A DNA stretch of 64,000 bases from Caulobacteraceae bacterium (GTDB lineage Bacteria; Pseudomonadota; Alphaproteobacteria; Caulobacterales; Caulobacteraceae). The notes below the pieces were generated by a model that made no database searches, was not told the origin of the DNA, and worked only from the letters and a program-made list of their open reading frames with translations. A program made the position numbers and the translations under genes. Positions 1-9,573 of the stretch are shown here, piece after piece. Every line of letters starts with the position of its first letter. The stretch's first letter is position 1. The stretch spans positions 51,380-115,379 of the forward strand of contig JAIYCQ010000007.1 of NCBI GenBank assembly GCA_027487945.1. Direction: 5' to 3'.

Positions 1-449
1 GGGAACTCGGCCAGCGGCGGGGTGCGCGACAGGTGGCAGTTCTTGATCTCCAGCCAGCATCGCTCGCCGGTCCCTTTTTCCAGCAGGAAGTCGACGCGGC
101 TGGCCTCGCCGTACTTCACCTCGCGGCGGTGGACGTCGTAGCCGGTCAGCTCGGGAATGGCGTCGGCGGCCAGGGCCTCGGCGACCAGGCGGTTGGGCAG
201 CATGGTGTTGACGCCGGCCAGCCCCCCGTCGGGAGTCTCGACCATCTCCAGCGTATGGGCCAGCTTGCGTTTGGGGTCGTCGGAGCGTGACAGCCAGACG
301 CCGAGCCCCGGCATGTTCACCCCCAGCATCGCGCCGGGATTGGGGCAGTGGGCGGTGATCTCCTCGCCGCTGTCGAGCGTAACATCGGCGAAGAACCGCT
401 TGTAGCGGCTGACCAGGACGCCGTGGCTGAGCGGGGAGGGGAACTGCAT
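1..449 (-). CDS. sfsA: SfsA-family protein (sugar fermentation stimulation protein), 3' part cut off by window edge
   Basis: Reading leftward from an ATG at 449, the frame is open to the window edge and gives about 149 residues. It begins [20 protein letters not shown], then [21 protein letters not shown] near residues 21-41, and later [14 protein letters not shown] and VDFLLEKG. The N-terminal RYKRFxADV...HCPNxG pattern is the SfsA signature; the family is about 235 aa, so roughly the first two thirds is present. SfsA has an OB-like N-terminal part and a nuclease-like C-terminal part, and its true role is poorly defined. The next gene is divergent, so the 449-575 gap should hold both promoters. 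The family call is confident; function is uncertain. Confidence 0.88.
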   Translation of the reverse strand, partial: MQFPSPLSHGVLVSRYKRFFADVTLDSGEEITAHCPNPGAMLGVNMPGLGVWLSRSDDPKRKLAHTLEMVETPDGGLAGVNTMLPNRLVAEALAADAIPELTGYDVHRREVKYGEASRVDFLLEKGTGERCWLEIKNCHLSRTPPLAEF

Positions 450-574
450 GCCCCGGACTTACCGTCTCCGCTGATCCCCGCGAAGGCGGGTGGCGGGCTT
501 TTTTGTCCTGACAGCGCCGCGCCCTTCGCTAAAACACCCGGGCCGCCGCAGGCGCGGGGCAGATGGAGCTACCC

Positions 575-1333
575 ATGAGCCAAGATCGCGTCACCGCGGC
601 CGTCCTGATCATCGGCGACGAGATCCTGTCCGGGCGGACCCAGGACACCAACCTCAACGCCATCGCCCGCTATCTCGGCGTCCATGGCGTCGACGTCGCC
701 GAGGCCCGCGTGGTCGGCGATGTCGAGGACGAGATCGTCGCCACGGTGAACCATCTTAGGGAGCGCTACGACTACCTGATCACCACCGGCGGCATCGGCC
801 CGACCCACGACGACATCACCGCCGACTGCGTGGCGAAGGCGTTCGGCGTGGCGCTTTACGAGCATCCCGAGATCATCGCCATGATGGAAAGCCGCTGGCA
901 GGGCGAGCTCAACGCCGCCCGCCGCCGCATGGCGCGCGTGCCCGAGGGCGGCAGCCTGGTGAAGAACCCGGTGCAGGGCCCGCCGGGCTTCCAGATCGGC
1001 AACGTCTTCGTGCTGGCCGGCGTGCCCTCGATCATGCGCGGCATGCTCGAGGACGTCGGCCCGCGGCTGAAGGGCGGGGCGGTGACCATCTCGCGCACGG
1101 TGCGGGTCGACGGCTCGGGCGAGGGTGTGATCGCCGCGCCGCTGGAGGCCGTGGCCAGGGCGCACCCGACCCTGTCGCTGGGCAGCTATCCCTTCTTTTC
1201 GGGCGAGGGCTACGGCTCAAACCTGGTCGTGCGCGGGCGGGACGCAGACGAACTGGCCGCCACGGTGATCGAACTGGAGGCGGCCCTGCGCGCGGCGGGC
1301 GTCGCCAACGTCACCCACCTTGACTCCGTGTGA
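575..1333 (+). CDS. Competence/damage-inducible protein A family (CinA N-terminal / MoCF-like molybdopterin-binding domain)
   Basis: A 252-residue protein. It opens with VTAAVLIIGDEILSGRTQDT and has ITTGGIGPTHDDIT near residues 70-85. These are the two conserved motifs of the MoaB/MogA-like (MoCF_biosynth) domain found in CinA. Full CinA also has a C-terminal nicotinamide-nucleotide amidase domain; this protein stops before it, so it is the stand-alone N-terminal form. In CinA the domain is linked to ADP-ribose pyrophosphatase activity, but for the stand-alone form the substrate is unknown. The start at 575 is preferred to the in-frame ATG at 563 because GGAG at 565-568 sits six bases before it. 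Confidence 0.85.
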   Translation: MSQDRVTAAVLIIGDEILSGRTQDTNLNAIARYLGVHGVDVAEARVVGDVEDEIVATVNHLRERYDYLITTGGIGPTHDDITADCVAKAFGVALYEHPEIIAMMESRWQGELNAARRRMARVPEGGSLVKNPVQGPPGFQIGNVFVLAGVPSIMRGMLEDVGPRLKGGAVTISRTVRVDGSGEGVIAAPLEAVARAHPTLSLGSYPFFSGEGYGSNLVVRGRDADELAATVIELEAALRAAGVANVTHLDSV

Positions 1334-1389
1334 CGGGGAAGGTTTCAACTGTCGCGGTTTCAGTTCCGGTGGTCTTGAGAGGATCCCGT

Positions 1390-1707
1390 ATGCGTCGAGT
1401 GATTTTGTCCCTGGCCGTGACCGCCCTGGTTGCTGCCGCCCTTCCCGCCGGTGCGGCGGGCGAGCCCGCTGCCGCCCCGGCCGTCGCGGCCCCCGCCGAG
1501 GCCCCGCCGCCGGCTCCCAAGCCCAAGCCCGCCAAGGATGACCCCGACCGGATCGTCTGCGTCCGCCAGCATGTCGTGGGCAGCAACCGCCCGCAGAAGG
1601 TCTGCATGACCGTCGCCGAGCGCGACCGCCTGCGTGACGCCACCGCCCGGATGCTTTCCGACCAGCGCGGCGCCTCGGCCCCGCCCGCCGGCCCCGGCGT
1701 TCCCTAG
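1390..1707 (+). CDS. Small secreted protein of unknown function, Ala/Pro-rich linker and conserved Cys pair
   Basis: 105 residues. An N-terminal signal peptide (MRRVILSLAVTALVAAALPAG) is followed by an Ala/Pro-rich stretch and a compact C-terminal part, RIVCVRQHVVGSNRPQKVC, then a helical MTVAERDRLRDATARML. The two cysteines, about 15 residues apart, would be in the periplasm and could form a disulfide. Small proteins of this layout are common in caulobacters, but I know no function. The start is chosen for GAGAGG about 7 bases upstream; an upstream in-frame ATG at 1330 has no such site and would bury the signal peptide. Confidence 0.7.
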   Translation: MRRVILSLAVTALVAAALPAGAAGEPAAAPAVAAPAEAPPPAPKPKPAKDDPDRIVCVRQHVVGSNRPQKVCMTVAERDRLRDATARMLSDQRGASAPPAGPGVP

Positions 1708-1814
1708 CCTGCCCGGGCGCCGCCTGGACCCGTCCCGTTCGCGGCCCCGCCGCCCGCGCCATCGCGCGACAGCGGTGGCGTCCGCCCGCGTGCGACGCTA
1801 AGTCGGGTGCGCAC

Positions 1815-1898
1815 GGGGACGTGGCGGAACGGTAGACGCAGCGGACTTAAAATCCGCATCCGCAAGGAGTGTGGGTTCGAGTCCCACCGTCCCTACCA
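1815..1898 (+). tRNA. tRNA-Leu (anticodon UAA)
   Basis: A full cloverleaf can be drawn. The acceptor stem GGGGACG pairs with CGTCCCT (one G-U at the end). The anticodon stem GCGGA/TCCGC encloses loop CTTAAAA with anticodon TAA. There is a long variable arm typical of class II tRNAs, the T-arm is GTGGG-TTCGAGT-CCCAC, and CCA is encoded at the 3' end (1896-1898). Its 3' end lies only 23 bases from the stop codon of the first gene of the T6SS block. Confidence 0.95.
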
Positions 1899-1921
1899 GG
1901 GCTGGGCCGCAACGCTGCCGC

Positions 1922-2707
1922 TCAGGTGCGTGGGTAGAAGACGGTCCGCGCCACCTGCAGGAGGTGGCGGCGCTCCTCAAGCCCGTGACTGCCGCCGTTG
2001 ACGATCCGCGTCACGGCGACGACCGCGTCACGGTCGGCCGCCGCGTTGATGTCCCGCATTTTCCAGAAGGCCGCCGCGATGCGGGCGGCGATGTCGGGCT
2101 CGGCCGCGCGGTCCGGCTCGACGATCAGGTCGACGCCCTTGATCGCGATCCGGTCCGACATGGCCTTGTAATTCGCGCGCCCGGTCAGCTGAATGAAGCC
2201 CCGGCCCCGGTACTTATAGCCGTCGCCGGCCTGGGTGTTTCCGAGCGACTTGCGATTGCCGTAGATGTGCTCGGCGAAGGCTTCGCCCGTCTTGTCCTTG
2301 GCCAGCAGCTCGGCGGCGTCATTGGCGGTCGCGAACTTCGACGGGAAGATCAGCGCCGCCCGCTCCGGCTTGTAGGCGAAGCTCTCCGTCATCCGGGCGA
2401 ACCGTCCGCACTCATGCGCCAGCTGGGCAATGAAGTGCGACGCCCTCAGCGGCGTGTTGATCTCCGCCTCGCCCCGATTGGCCTCGAGAGCCGAGGCATA
2501 GGCCGCCAGATGGTCGGCCGACACCCGGCTGCTGGCCAGACGCCGCAGCTTTGTGGCGGTGATGGTCGCCAGGGCGTCCAGCTCCGCCGCCGTCGGCGCC
2601 CGTGTGATCATCGTCCGCGGCGCCGCGGTCGCGCCGGCCAGCATCTGATCCAGGTAGCCGGGATCGGCCCGGCGGATCGGCGTCAGACGTGAGACCGGCG
2701 CCGGCAC
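1922..2707 (-). CDS. GH19-family lysozyme/chitinase-like peptidoglycan hydrolase linked to T6SS
   Basis: 261 residues. The GH19 signatures are visible: HFIAQLAHECGRFARMTESF at 91-110, with the predicted catalytic acid Glu99 and second Glu108, and GDGYKYRGRGFIQLTGRANY at 161-180. GH19 enzymes cleave beta-1,4 bonds of chitin or, in bacterial and phage members, peptidoglycan. It starts with GTG only 4 bases after the clpV stop and is the last gene of T6SS operon 1, so it is probably co-transcribed. There is no obvious signal peptide, so it may be a T6SS cargo or be exported another way; a housekeeping role in opening the wall for the apparatus is the alternative. Family call strong, role inferred. 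Confidence 0.85.
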   Translation of the reverse strand: MPAPVSRLTPIRRADPGYLDQMLAGATAAPRTMITRAPTAAELDALATITATKLRRLASSRVSADHLAAYASALEANRGEAEINTPLRASHFIAQLAHECGRFARMTESFAYKPERAALIFPSKFATANDAAELLAKDKTGEAFAEHIYGNRKSLGNTQAGDGYKYRGRGFIQLTGRANYKAMSDRIAIKGVDLIVEPDRAAEPDIAARIAAAFWKMRDINAAADRDAVVAVTRIVNGGSHGLEERRHLLQVARTVFYPRT

Positions 2708-2711
2708 CGGT

Positions 2712-5336
2712 CTAGCCGAACACGTAGGTGAAGCCGGACGGACCGGCGTCCACCGCGATGGACTGCACCGCCTCGCCGCCCATCTGGCGGTTGAGCAGCT
2801 CGACCGACATCTCCGGAAGCATGGTGTTGGTCAGGATGGCGTCGATGACACGCCCGCCGGACGCCACCTCGTTGCAGCGGGAGACGATCAGGTCGACGAC
2901 CGCGTCGGTGAAGCTGAAGACCATGCCGTGGTTTTCCGCGACCCGTTTCTTGATCCGGTTCATCTGCAGTCGGACGATGCCCTGCAGCATGGTCGGCGAC
3001 AGCGGGTAATAGGGCAGCACGACCAGACGGCCGAGCAGGGCGGGCGGGAACACCTTCAGCAGTTCAGGCCGAAGGGTCTGGGCCAGCGCCTCCGGCTCGG
3101 GCTTCATCTCCTCGTCTTCCGACAGGCTGGTGATCAGGTCCGTGCCGACATTGGACGTCAGCAGGATCAGCGTGTTCTTGAAGTCGATGTGACGACCTTC
3201 GCTGTCGTCCATGTACCCCTTGTCGAACACCTGGAAGAACATCTCGTGGACGTCCGGGTGGGCCTTCTCGACCTCGTCCAGGAGCACGACGCTGTAGGGC
3301 CGGCGACGCACTGCCTCGGTCAGCACCCCGCCCTGGCCATAGCCGACATAGCCGGCCGGCGCGCCCTTCAGCGTCGAGACGGTGTGCGCCTCCTGGAACT
3401 CGCTCATGTTGATGACGATCAGGCTGTCGTCGCCGGAGTAGAGCAGCTCGGCCAGGGCGTGCGCCGTCTCGGTCTTGCCGACGCCGGACGGTCCGCAGAG
3501 CATGAAGACGCCGACCGGCTTGTTCGGGTTGTCCAGCCGGGCCCGGCTGGTCTGGATCCGCTTGGCCAGCGCATCCATGGAGTGATCCTGACCCACGACG
3601 CGGGTCTTCAGCTGCTCGGCGATCGCCAGCACCGAAGCGATCTCGTCCTTGACCATCCGGCCGACCGGAATGCCGGTCCAGTCGCCGACCACAGCGGCCA
3701 CGGCATTGGCGTCGACCTCGGCGAAGACCATCGGCTCGTCCCCGGCCGTGGCGGCCTGGGCGTCGAGCGCGGCCTGGAGACCGGCCTGGTCGGCGCCGGG
3801 GTCGCCGGCCAGAGCGGCGCGAGCCTCGATCACGGCCGTCAGCGCCGCCTTCTCGGCCGCCCACTGGGCGTCGACCACCTCGAGCGCCGCCCTGGCCTCC
3901 GCCATCTTCACGTTGAGATCGTCGATCCGCGAGGCCGGACCGTAGCGGCCATCCGCCTCACGCTTGGCGATCTCCAGCTCGGTCTCGAGCAGTTCGACGC
4001 GGCGGCGGGCGTTCTCGACTGGCGCGGGGGTGGCGTGCTGGGAGACAGCGACGCGGGCGCAGGCCGTGTCGAGCAGGCTGACCGCCTTGTCCGGCAGCTG
4101 CCGGGCCGGGACGTAGCGCTGCGACAGCTTCACCGCCGCCTCGACGGCCTCGTCGAGCACCACAACGCCATGGTGCTTCTCCATCATCGGTGCGACCGAG
4201 CGGATCATGGCGACGGCGTTGTCCGTCTCCGGCTCACCGACATTGACCGTCTGGAAGCGTCGGGTCAGCGCCGGGTCCTTTTCGAAATACTGGCGATACT
4301 CGGCCCAGGTCGTCGCCGCGATGGTCCGCAGCCGCCCCCGCGCCAGCGCCGGCTTCAGCAGGTTGGCCGCATCGCCGGTCCCGGCCTGACCTCCGGCGCC
4401 GATCAGGGTGTGGGCCTCGTCAATGAACAGGATGACCGGCGTGGGCGAGGACTCGACCTCGTCGATGACCTGACGCAGCCGCTTCTCGAACTCGCCCTTC
4501 ACGCTGGCGCCGGCCTGCAGCAGGCCGATGTCCAGCGAGCGGAGGGTCACGTCTTTCAGGCTGGGCGGAACATCGCCGTCCACGATGCGGCGGGCGAAGC
4601 CCTCGACCACCGCCGTCTTGCCGACACCGGCCTCGCCGGTGAGGATCGGGTTGTTCTGGCGCCGGCGCAGCAGGATGTCGACGACCTGCCGGATCTCGGC
4701 GTCGCGGCCGACGATCCGGTCAATCTCGCCGTTGCGGGCCTTTTCGGTCAGGTCGATCGAGAAGCGGGCGAGGGCCTCGCCCGATCCCGCCGCGCCGGTC
4801 GCCGACCCGTCATCGGAGCCGGCCAGGGGCAGGGCGCTCCCGGCCGTGTCTGCGGCGGCCTCGGTCGAGGCGGAGACGATCTGGTCGAAGTTGTCGCCCA
4901 GCTTGCCGACTTCGACCTTCCGCCACTCGGCGGACATGGCGACGAGGGCATTGCGCAGGGTCGGGGTCTTCAGCGCCGCATAGAGCAGATGCCCGGAGCG
5001 GACCTTGCCGGCCCCGAACTGCAGCGATGCGTAGAGCCAGCCCTTCTCGGCCGCCTCCTCGACGGTCGGCGAAAAGTCGGAGACCGCCGTCGCTCCGCGC
5101 GGCAGGCTGTCGAGCGAGGCGACCACGTCCCGGGCCAGCGCCGCGTCGTCGATGCGGAAGTGGCTGCGAATCTGGGCGAGATCGCCGCCCGAGTCCTGCA
5201 GCAACACATGGACCCAGTGGGCCAGTTCCACATAGGGATTTCCGCGCATTCGGCAGAAGCCGGTCGCCGTCTCGAGCGCCTTCAGGCACGTCGGATTGAG
5301 CCGTCCGAAGAGCGCGCCCCTGCTGATTTCCGCCAT
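2712..5336 (-). CDS. tssH: TssH/ClpV, T6SS sheath-disassembling AAA+ ATPase
   Basis: 874 residues. An N-terminal Clp repeat domain covers about 1-160. AAA+ module 1 has Walker A GEAGVGKT at 234-241 and Walker [10 protein letters not shown] middle coiled-coil region follows, then AAA+ module 2 with [18 protein letters not shown] and [14 protein letters not shown]. ClpV pulls apart contracted TssB/TssC sheath so the subunits can be reused, in the cytoplasm. The ATG at 5336 has AGGGGGA about 7 bases upstream and matches the family start ([14 protein letters not shown]); an upstream in-frame extension is of low quality. It sits between tssG (29-base gap) and the GH19 gene in the same operon. Confidence 0.96.
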   Translation of the reverse strand: MAEISRGALFGRLNPTCLKALETATGFCRMRGNPYVELAHWVHVLLQDSGGDLAQIRSHFRIDDAALARDVVASLDSLPRGATAVSDFSPTVEEAAEKGWLYASLQFGAGKVRSGHLLYAALKTPTLRNALVAMSAEWRKVEVGKLGDNFDQIVSASTEAAADTAGSALPLAGSDDGSATGAAGSGEALARFSIDLTEKARNGEIDRIVGRDAEIRQVVDILLRRRQNNPILTGEAGVGKTAVVEGFARRIVDGDVPPSLKDVTLRSLDIGLLQAGASVKGEFEKRLRQVIDEVESSPTPVILFIDEAHTLIGAGGQAGTGDAANLLKPALARGRLRTIAATTWAEYRQYFEKDPALTRRFQTVNVGEPETDNAVAMIRSVAPMMEKHHGVVVLDEAVEAAVKLSQRYVPARQLPDKAVSLLDTACARVAVSQHATPAPVENARRRVELLETELEIAKREADGRYGPASRIDDLNVKMAEARAALEVVDAQWAAEKAALTAVIEARAALAGDPGADQAGLQAALDAQAATAGDEPMVFAEVDANAVAAVVGDWTGIPVGRMVKDEIASVLAIAEQLKTRVVGQDHSMDALAKRIQTSRARLDNPNKPVGVFMLCGPSGVGKTETAHALAELLYSGDDSLIVINMSEFQEAHTVSTLKGAPAGYVGYGQGGVLTEAVRRRPYSVVLLDEVEKAHPDVHEMFFQVFDKGYMDDSEGRHIDFKNTLILLTSNVGTDLITSLSEDEEMKPEPEALAQTLRPELLKVFPPALLGRLVVLPYYPLSPTMLQGIVRLQMNRIKKRVAENHGMVFSFTDAVVDLIVSRCNEVASGGRVIDAILTNTMLPEMSVELLNRQMGGEAVQSIAVDAGPSGFTYVFG

Positions 5337-5365
5337 GCTATTTCCCCCTGTCCATTCGTCTGTCG

Positions 5366-6397
5366 TCAGGCTGTCTGCAAGTGTCGGGCAGGGCGGCGCA
5401 GCCGGGCGTCGGCCCGCAGTCCGTCCCCGCCGCCCGGGCTGAGCCAGCTGGACCATCCCAGCCGCCCGCCGCCGCCCAGCGTCGCCGGGCGGGCGTCCGC
5501 TTCTTCGAGTTCAAGCTCCAGCTCCCAGGATACATGCCCGGGACAGAAGGCGTTGATGGCTTCGGCCGCCAGCACGAAGCGGTCGCCGGACGGTATGAGT
5601 GCGTCATAGGCCTGCGGATCGGCGGTCCGTACCGTCAGCCTGACCGTATCGTCGGCGATGCGGACCCGCCGTCCCAGGAGGGCGCCGCGGCCGAGCTCCG
5701 CCGCTCCGCTGACGCCGCCCAGCCGGCTCTGGTCCCGGGGGTCAACGTCTTCCCAGCGACCGATGAACTCCCGCACCCGGACCGGCAGCCCCAGCACATG
5801 GGAGACGCCATCCTGCAGCACCGCGGCGCTGCGTCGGCTGGCGAACAGGCCCGCGTAGTGGCGGCGCATGTCGTTGGTGAACGCCTCGCGCGTGTCGCTG
5901 CCGTCGACGGCGCCGGACAGGGCGTCAAGGTAGGCGCCGAACCGGTCGTCGCCTGGCCGGTCAGCCTGGGCGGCCGGCTGGCTGTCGGCCCAGGCGCGGT
6001 AGAAGAACTGCAGCATCCGGTTGCTGATGAGGTCCAGGAAGTCGCCGAAGGGCGAGGACTTGGAGAACCGGCGCTCATAGGCGGCGTACTCGGTGAGATG
6101 GATCGGCAGGGGACCCATCGGTCCGGTCAGGCCCAGGAAGTACCCGCGCACGCGGTAGCCCCCGCGCGCCGTGGGCTCGAGCCCCTCGAGCGTCGCGGCG
6201 GGGAAATCCATGGTGGGCGCATGGGCGACGCGCAGCACATCATCCGACGGCTGGCGCGCCCGCCCGATCCGCGGCAGACGCCGGGCGCGCGCCTCCGCCC
6301 CCCGAGCCAGCGCGAAGAACCCGAACCTGCGGATGCTCGCGGCGGCCGTCTGGAGGAAGCTCAGATGGTCGGACGCTGGCTCAGTCTCGGCGGCCAA
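5366..6397 (-). CDS. tssG: TssG, T6SS baseplate wedge protein
   Basis: 343 residues, normal size for TssG. Typical motifs are an N-terminal helix with FFALARGAEARARRLPRIG, GLTGPMGPLPIHLTEY near residue 88-105, and a C-terminal LGWSSWL. TssG and two copies of TssF, with TssE and TssK, form the baseplate wedge from which the tail tube polymerises. The start is TTG at 6397, inside the end of tssF (37-base overlap). A GGGAGAG at about 8 bases upstream supports it, and there is no ATG near the conserved N-terminus. Translation is probably coupled to tssF. Confidence 0.93.
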   Translation of the reverse strand: MAAETEPASDHLSFLQTAAASIRRFGFFALARGAEARARRLPRIGRARQPSDDVLRVAHAPTMDFPAATLEGLEPTARGGYRVRGYFLGLTGPMGPLPIHLTEYAAYERRFSKSSPFGDFLDLISNRMLQFFYRAWADSQPAAQADRPGDDRFGAYLDALSGAVDGSDTREAFTNDMRRHYAGLFASRRSAAVLQDGVSHVLGLPVRVREFIGRWEDVDPRDQSRLGGVSGAAELGRGALLGRRVRIADDTVRLTVRTADPQAYDALIPSGDRFVLAAEAINAFCPGHVSWELELELEEADARPATLGGGGRLGWSSWLSPGGGDGLRADARLRRPARHLQTA

Positions 6398-8202
6398 TGG
6401 GCGAACTCTCCCTGTTCCGGGCTCTCGAAGCGGGTTTCCACGAAGCTGTTGACCGAGGCGAACTCCGACAGGAAGCGGTCGAGGATCGCCGAGAAGAGGA
6501 ACATGCGGCTGTTCTCGAACGCCGCGTCGTCCAGCCGCAGGCGAAGCGTCAGCCCGCGCACGAAGGCGTGCCGGTCCGCACCCGACAGGCGCCGGGTCAC
6601 CGGGCTGGCGGTCAGGCCCAGCACGCCGTCCAGCTGGCGGCGCATCGCGGGATCGTCTGACCGGGCGTAGAGCGCCAGATGGTCCCGCAGGCTCGCGGCG
6701 TTCTGGGTCGGGTCGCCGCCGGTCAGGGCTGTGTAGTTCGGCGTCAGGTGGGCGATCACCCGCCAGGCGGCGTCGGACAGGCCCATCGGGGGCCGGGGGC
6801 GCGACGGCGCCCGAACGAAAGCGGCGTCGGACACCGGCGCGTCCGAAACCGTCAGCGCGCCGCCCCGTCCGCCGAGCTGAAGCAGCTCGGGCAGTTCACG
6901 GTTGGTCACAAGGGCCCTGATCGCCAGTTCACGGACCTGACCAAGGCGGTTGGGGTCGCCCGGACAGGTCAGGCTGATCCAGGCTTCGCTGCCGAGATAC
7001 TCATTGCGGCCGCGCAGCCGCTGTTCCTTGGTGGACATCCGGCGCAGTCGCAGGCGACTGGCGTAGAACAGCGCCTGCCGATCGTACAGCAGGCTGCCGA
7101 ACGCGTAGAGCGGCGCAACGGGCCGCGCCTGGCCGCGATCATCGTGGGCGACCACATCGAGGAGGCGGTAGACCTCGTAGTCCAAAGGCCGGGTCCGGTC
7201 CGGCATCACCTGATGCTCGTGCTGATGGGCACTGATCGGGGTGCGGCCGAGCTGCATCTCGAACAGGTTGACCGCCGGGGTGCAGAACAGACGCAGGGCA
7301 TCGGCAGAGACCGAGCCGACCAGCGGCGGCGCGCTGCGCGAGAACAGCAACACCACCTCGCAACGGCGGTCGCAGCCCGCCATGGCCTGGCGCAGCCCTG
7401 ACAACTGCACGAACATGAAGCGCTCGGGGCAGGCGAAGTATTCGGTGAGAAGGCGGTAACCCCGGAACGAGCGCCCGTCGGACGGCAGGACCGAGCAGTC
7501 GGCGTCGAAACCATACGGCTGGGGCGGGGGCAGTCGGGTGTTCCCGGACCCCTCGCCGACGACGGCCAGGGTGTCGCCGAGCATCTGGCGGTAGAGTTCG
7601 CCGGGGATGGTCTCGGGGCCGTGCAGATAGAGCGGCAGCGCATCGACCCGCAGGTCGCCTAGGGCGGCCTCGCCGGTGGCCTCGAAAACGATCTTCAGCG
7701 CTGCATCGGCCCGCACCCCGGCCCTCGCGGCATAGGCGGCGGCGGCGGCGCGGGTGGGCAGGTACTCGGCCTGTGCGATCCGGACCGGCCAGAGCTCGAC
7801 ATCCTGGCTGGTCCTGAACCGGCACGGTGTCTCGTGTCCGGGAGCGGAGGCGGACAGTTCGGTGTGGCGCGCCACGCGCGGGCCGGCCGCCAGTCCGGGA
7901 TCGGCGCCGTTGGGGCTGAAGGCCACGACCCCGATCGAGGGCGTCGGCGCCACATAGCTGGGCTGGATCGCGCTCAGAAGCTGTTGGGTGAACTCGGGAA
8001 ACTGGTCTTCCAGCTTGAGCTGGACCCGGGCGGACAGGAAGGCGACGCCTTCGAGCAGGCGCTCGACGTAGGGGTCGGGTTCGTCCGGAAACTTCGGGCC
8101 CAGGCGGCCGGCGACGCTCTCGTTTTCCTCGCCGAACTCCCGCGCGGTCTCGCGAAGATAGACCAGTTCCTCGCTGTAGGCGGCCAGAAGGCGCGGGTCC
8201 AT
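6361..8202 (-). CDS. tssF: TssF, T6SS baseplate wedge protein
   Basis: 613 residues, the family size. It begins MDPRLLAAYSEELVYLRETA and continues FGEENESVAGRLG and DPYVERLLEGVAFLSARVQL, the hallmark N-terminus of TssF/VasA. It forms the main body of the wedge with TssG and lies in the cytoplasm under the inner membrane. The ATG at 8202 is 4 bases after the tssE stop and its end overlaps tssG, so tssE, tssF and tssG form one translationally coupled unit. Confidence 0.95.
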   Translation of the reverse strand: MDPRLLAAYSEELVYLRETAREFGEENESVAGRLGPKFPDEPDPYVERLLEGVAFLSARVQLKLEDQFPEFTQQLLSAIQPSYVAPTPSIGVVAFSPNGADPGLAAGPRVARHTELSASAPGHETPCRFRTSQDVELWPVRIAQAEYLPTRAAAAAYAARAGVRADAALKIVFEATGEAALGDLRVDALPLYLHGPETIPGELYRQMLGDTLAVVGEGSGNTRLPPPQPYGFDADCSVLPSDGRSFRGYRLLTEYFACPERFMFVQLSGLRQAMAGCDRRCEVVLLFSRSAPPLVGSVSADALRLFCTPAVNLFEMQLGRTPISAHQHEHQVMPDRTRPLDYEVYRLLDVVAHDDRGQARPVAPLYAFGSLLYDRQALFYASRLRLRRMSTKEQRLRGRNEYLGSEAWISLTCPGDPNRLGQVRELAIRALVTNRELPELLQLGGRGGALTVSDAPVSDAAFVRAPSRPRPPMGLSDAAWRVIAHLTPNYTALTGGDPTQNAASLRDHLALYARSDDPAMRRQLDGVLGLTASPVTRRLSGADRHAFVRGLTLRLRLDDAAFENSRMFLFSAILDRFLSEFASVNSFVETRFESPEQGEFAHWPPRLSQRPTI

Positions 8203-8206
8203 TGCG

Positions 8207-8752
8207 TCAGTCCCGCACCACGACCGAACCGGTGTCGGCTTCGACGTCGGTCAGGAACCGCACCTCGGCGCTGCCTGCAGAGCCGCGCACCTCGCCCTCG
8301 ATCAGATAGGTCACGGCATTTTCGCGCTCGCCGGCGGCCCGGGGGGCGACGCTGAGAGACGCAGGGTCCATCCGGGGCTCGAAGACCTCGATGGCTTCGT
8401 GGATCTCGCGGGCGCGAGCCTGGATCATCCATTCGGACATGGCCTGACCCGCCAGGTCAGGCACGCCGTAGTTCAGCACCGAGGACGCGACCTGGGGGTA
8501 GGGGTCAAGGTCGACCGAGGCGCCGATGTTGGTTGTGTTGAGAAGCCACGCCAGTTCGCGCCTCACTGTGGCGCGCAACGCGCTTTCGCCGAACCGCTCG
8601 ATGTTGGGGACGGTGTAGAACCGCTGGGCGCTGGGCGCACTGTCGGTGGTTCGCAGACCACGCTCGCCGTCCTCGATGCTGTCCGCGAGGCCGCTCGGGG
8701 TCTCGCCGCTGATCAGCTTGTCGAACAGGGTGGGCGTGAAGCGGCGCGCCAT
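8207..8752 (-). CDS. tssE: TssE, gp25-like T6SS baseplate protein
   Basis: 181 residues. It has the gp25/TssE pattern: TLFDKLI near the start, then an RRELAWLLNTTNIGASVDLD segment and VLNYGVPDLAGQAMSE. TssE is the sheath initiator that links the wedge to the first TssB/TssC ring. The C-terminal part (SAEVRFLTDVEADTGSVVVRD) is the usual beta-rich tail. The ATG at 8752 overlaps the tagJ stop by ATGA, so translation is coupled. Confidence 0.94.
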   Translation of the reverse strand: MARRFTPTLFDKLISGETPSGLADSIEDGERGLRTTDSAPSAQRFYTVPNIERFGESALRATVRRELAWLLNTTNIGASVDLDPYPQVASSVLNYGVPDLAGQAMSEWMIQARAREIHEAIEVFEPRMDPASLSVAPRAAGERENAVTYLIEGEVRGSAGSAEVRFLTDVEADTGSVVVRD

Positions 8753-9546
8753 CAGCCGCCGTCCAGCATCGTCAGGCGGCGCATCGCCAGGATGGGCAGG
8801 TCATCGCCGTCGCTCAGCGAGAACAGGCGCTGACCGGCGCCGACGTCGCCGAGCGGACCCTCTCGCCATTCGGTTCCACGCGCCAGGCGAAGGGGCGCAA
8901 GCTCTGACGCCGCGCCGGGATACCGCGTCGGCACGAAGGCGGCTGCGGTCTGGCCGGACCTGAGCTCGAGCTGCACCGGCAGCCAGGCCAGGTCGCGGAG
9001 CTCCCTCGCGCCTTCACTGTTGATGGCGGCGATGGCCTCGAACGGAACGAGCCCCCATGCCCCGGCGATGACGACCTCAAGGCAGGGACCGAACCGCGGG
9101 TCGGCGTCGGCAATCCAGCCGAACTTGCGACCGTCGCATTCGCCGGGCGTGTCCGGCGCGGCGTCGAAGGCGCTGTCGCGCAGCGCTTCGGCCTTGTCCG
9201 TGTCACCGGCCGCCAGGGCGGTGAGGGCGGCGGCGAGGTCGTCCACCCAGGGCGAGGTGGGCACCAGCACCTTGAAGGGCTGACGCCCGGCGAAGGCGTC
9301 CTCACGCTGACGCTCGCCGGCGATCAGCTGGTTGCAAAGCACCGACAGCATTTCGGCCTGCGGGCTGAGACTGGTCAGGGCCTTGGCCTGGGCCGCGGCC
9401 TTGTCCCACTCACCGCAGACCATCATCAGCTGCAAAAGAAACAGGCGCGCTGACTGGTCGGCGGGGGCGGCGCGAACCGTCTCCACCAGCGCAGCCCGCG
9501 CGCCTTCCAGGTCGCCGGCGGCCAGCAGCTCGTCGGCTTTTGACAT
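8752..9546 (-). CDS. tagJ: TagJ / ImpE-family T6SS accessory protein
   Basis: 264 residues. The N-terminal third is TPR-like (MSKADELLAAGDLEGARAAL, then a second helix pair), and the rest fits ImpE: PFKVLVPTSPWVDDLAAALTA, DPRFGPCLEVVIAGAWGLVPF and VPTRYPGA. TagJ binds the sheath protein TssB in those T6SSs that carry it and may assist ClpV-dependent recycling; it is not essential everywhere. It lies between hcp and tssE, which agrees with a sheath-related role. Confidence 0.9.
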   Translation of the reverse strand: MSKADELLAAGDLEGARAALVETVRAAPADQSARLFLLQLMMVCGEWDKAAAQAKALTSLSPQAEMLSVLCNQLIAGERQREDAFAGRQPFKVLVPTSPWVDDLAAALTALAAGDTDKAEALRDSAFDAAPDTPGECDGRKFGWIADADPRFGPCLEVVIAGAWGLVPFEAIAAINSEGARELRDLAWLPVQLELRSGQTAAAFVPTRYPGAASELAPLRLARGTEWREGPLGDVGAGQRLFSLSDGDDLPILAMRRLTMLDGG

Positions 9547-9573
9547 GGGACGTTTCTCCGAGCCGGTGTTGGC

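Noticed and set aside
2928..5609. Very long rightward open frame (893 aa) opposite clpV
   Set aside because: It is the antisense of tssH; composition is Arg/Gln/Leu/Gly-rich without domains, a usual effect of high GC. Similar frames opposite tssM (26147-28468), ppkA (22802-24361) and the GMC gene (49568-52216) were dropped for the same reason.
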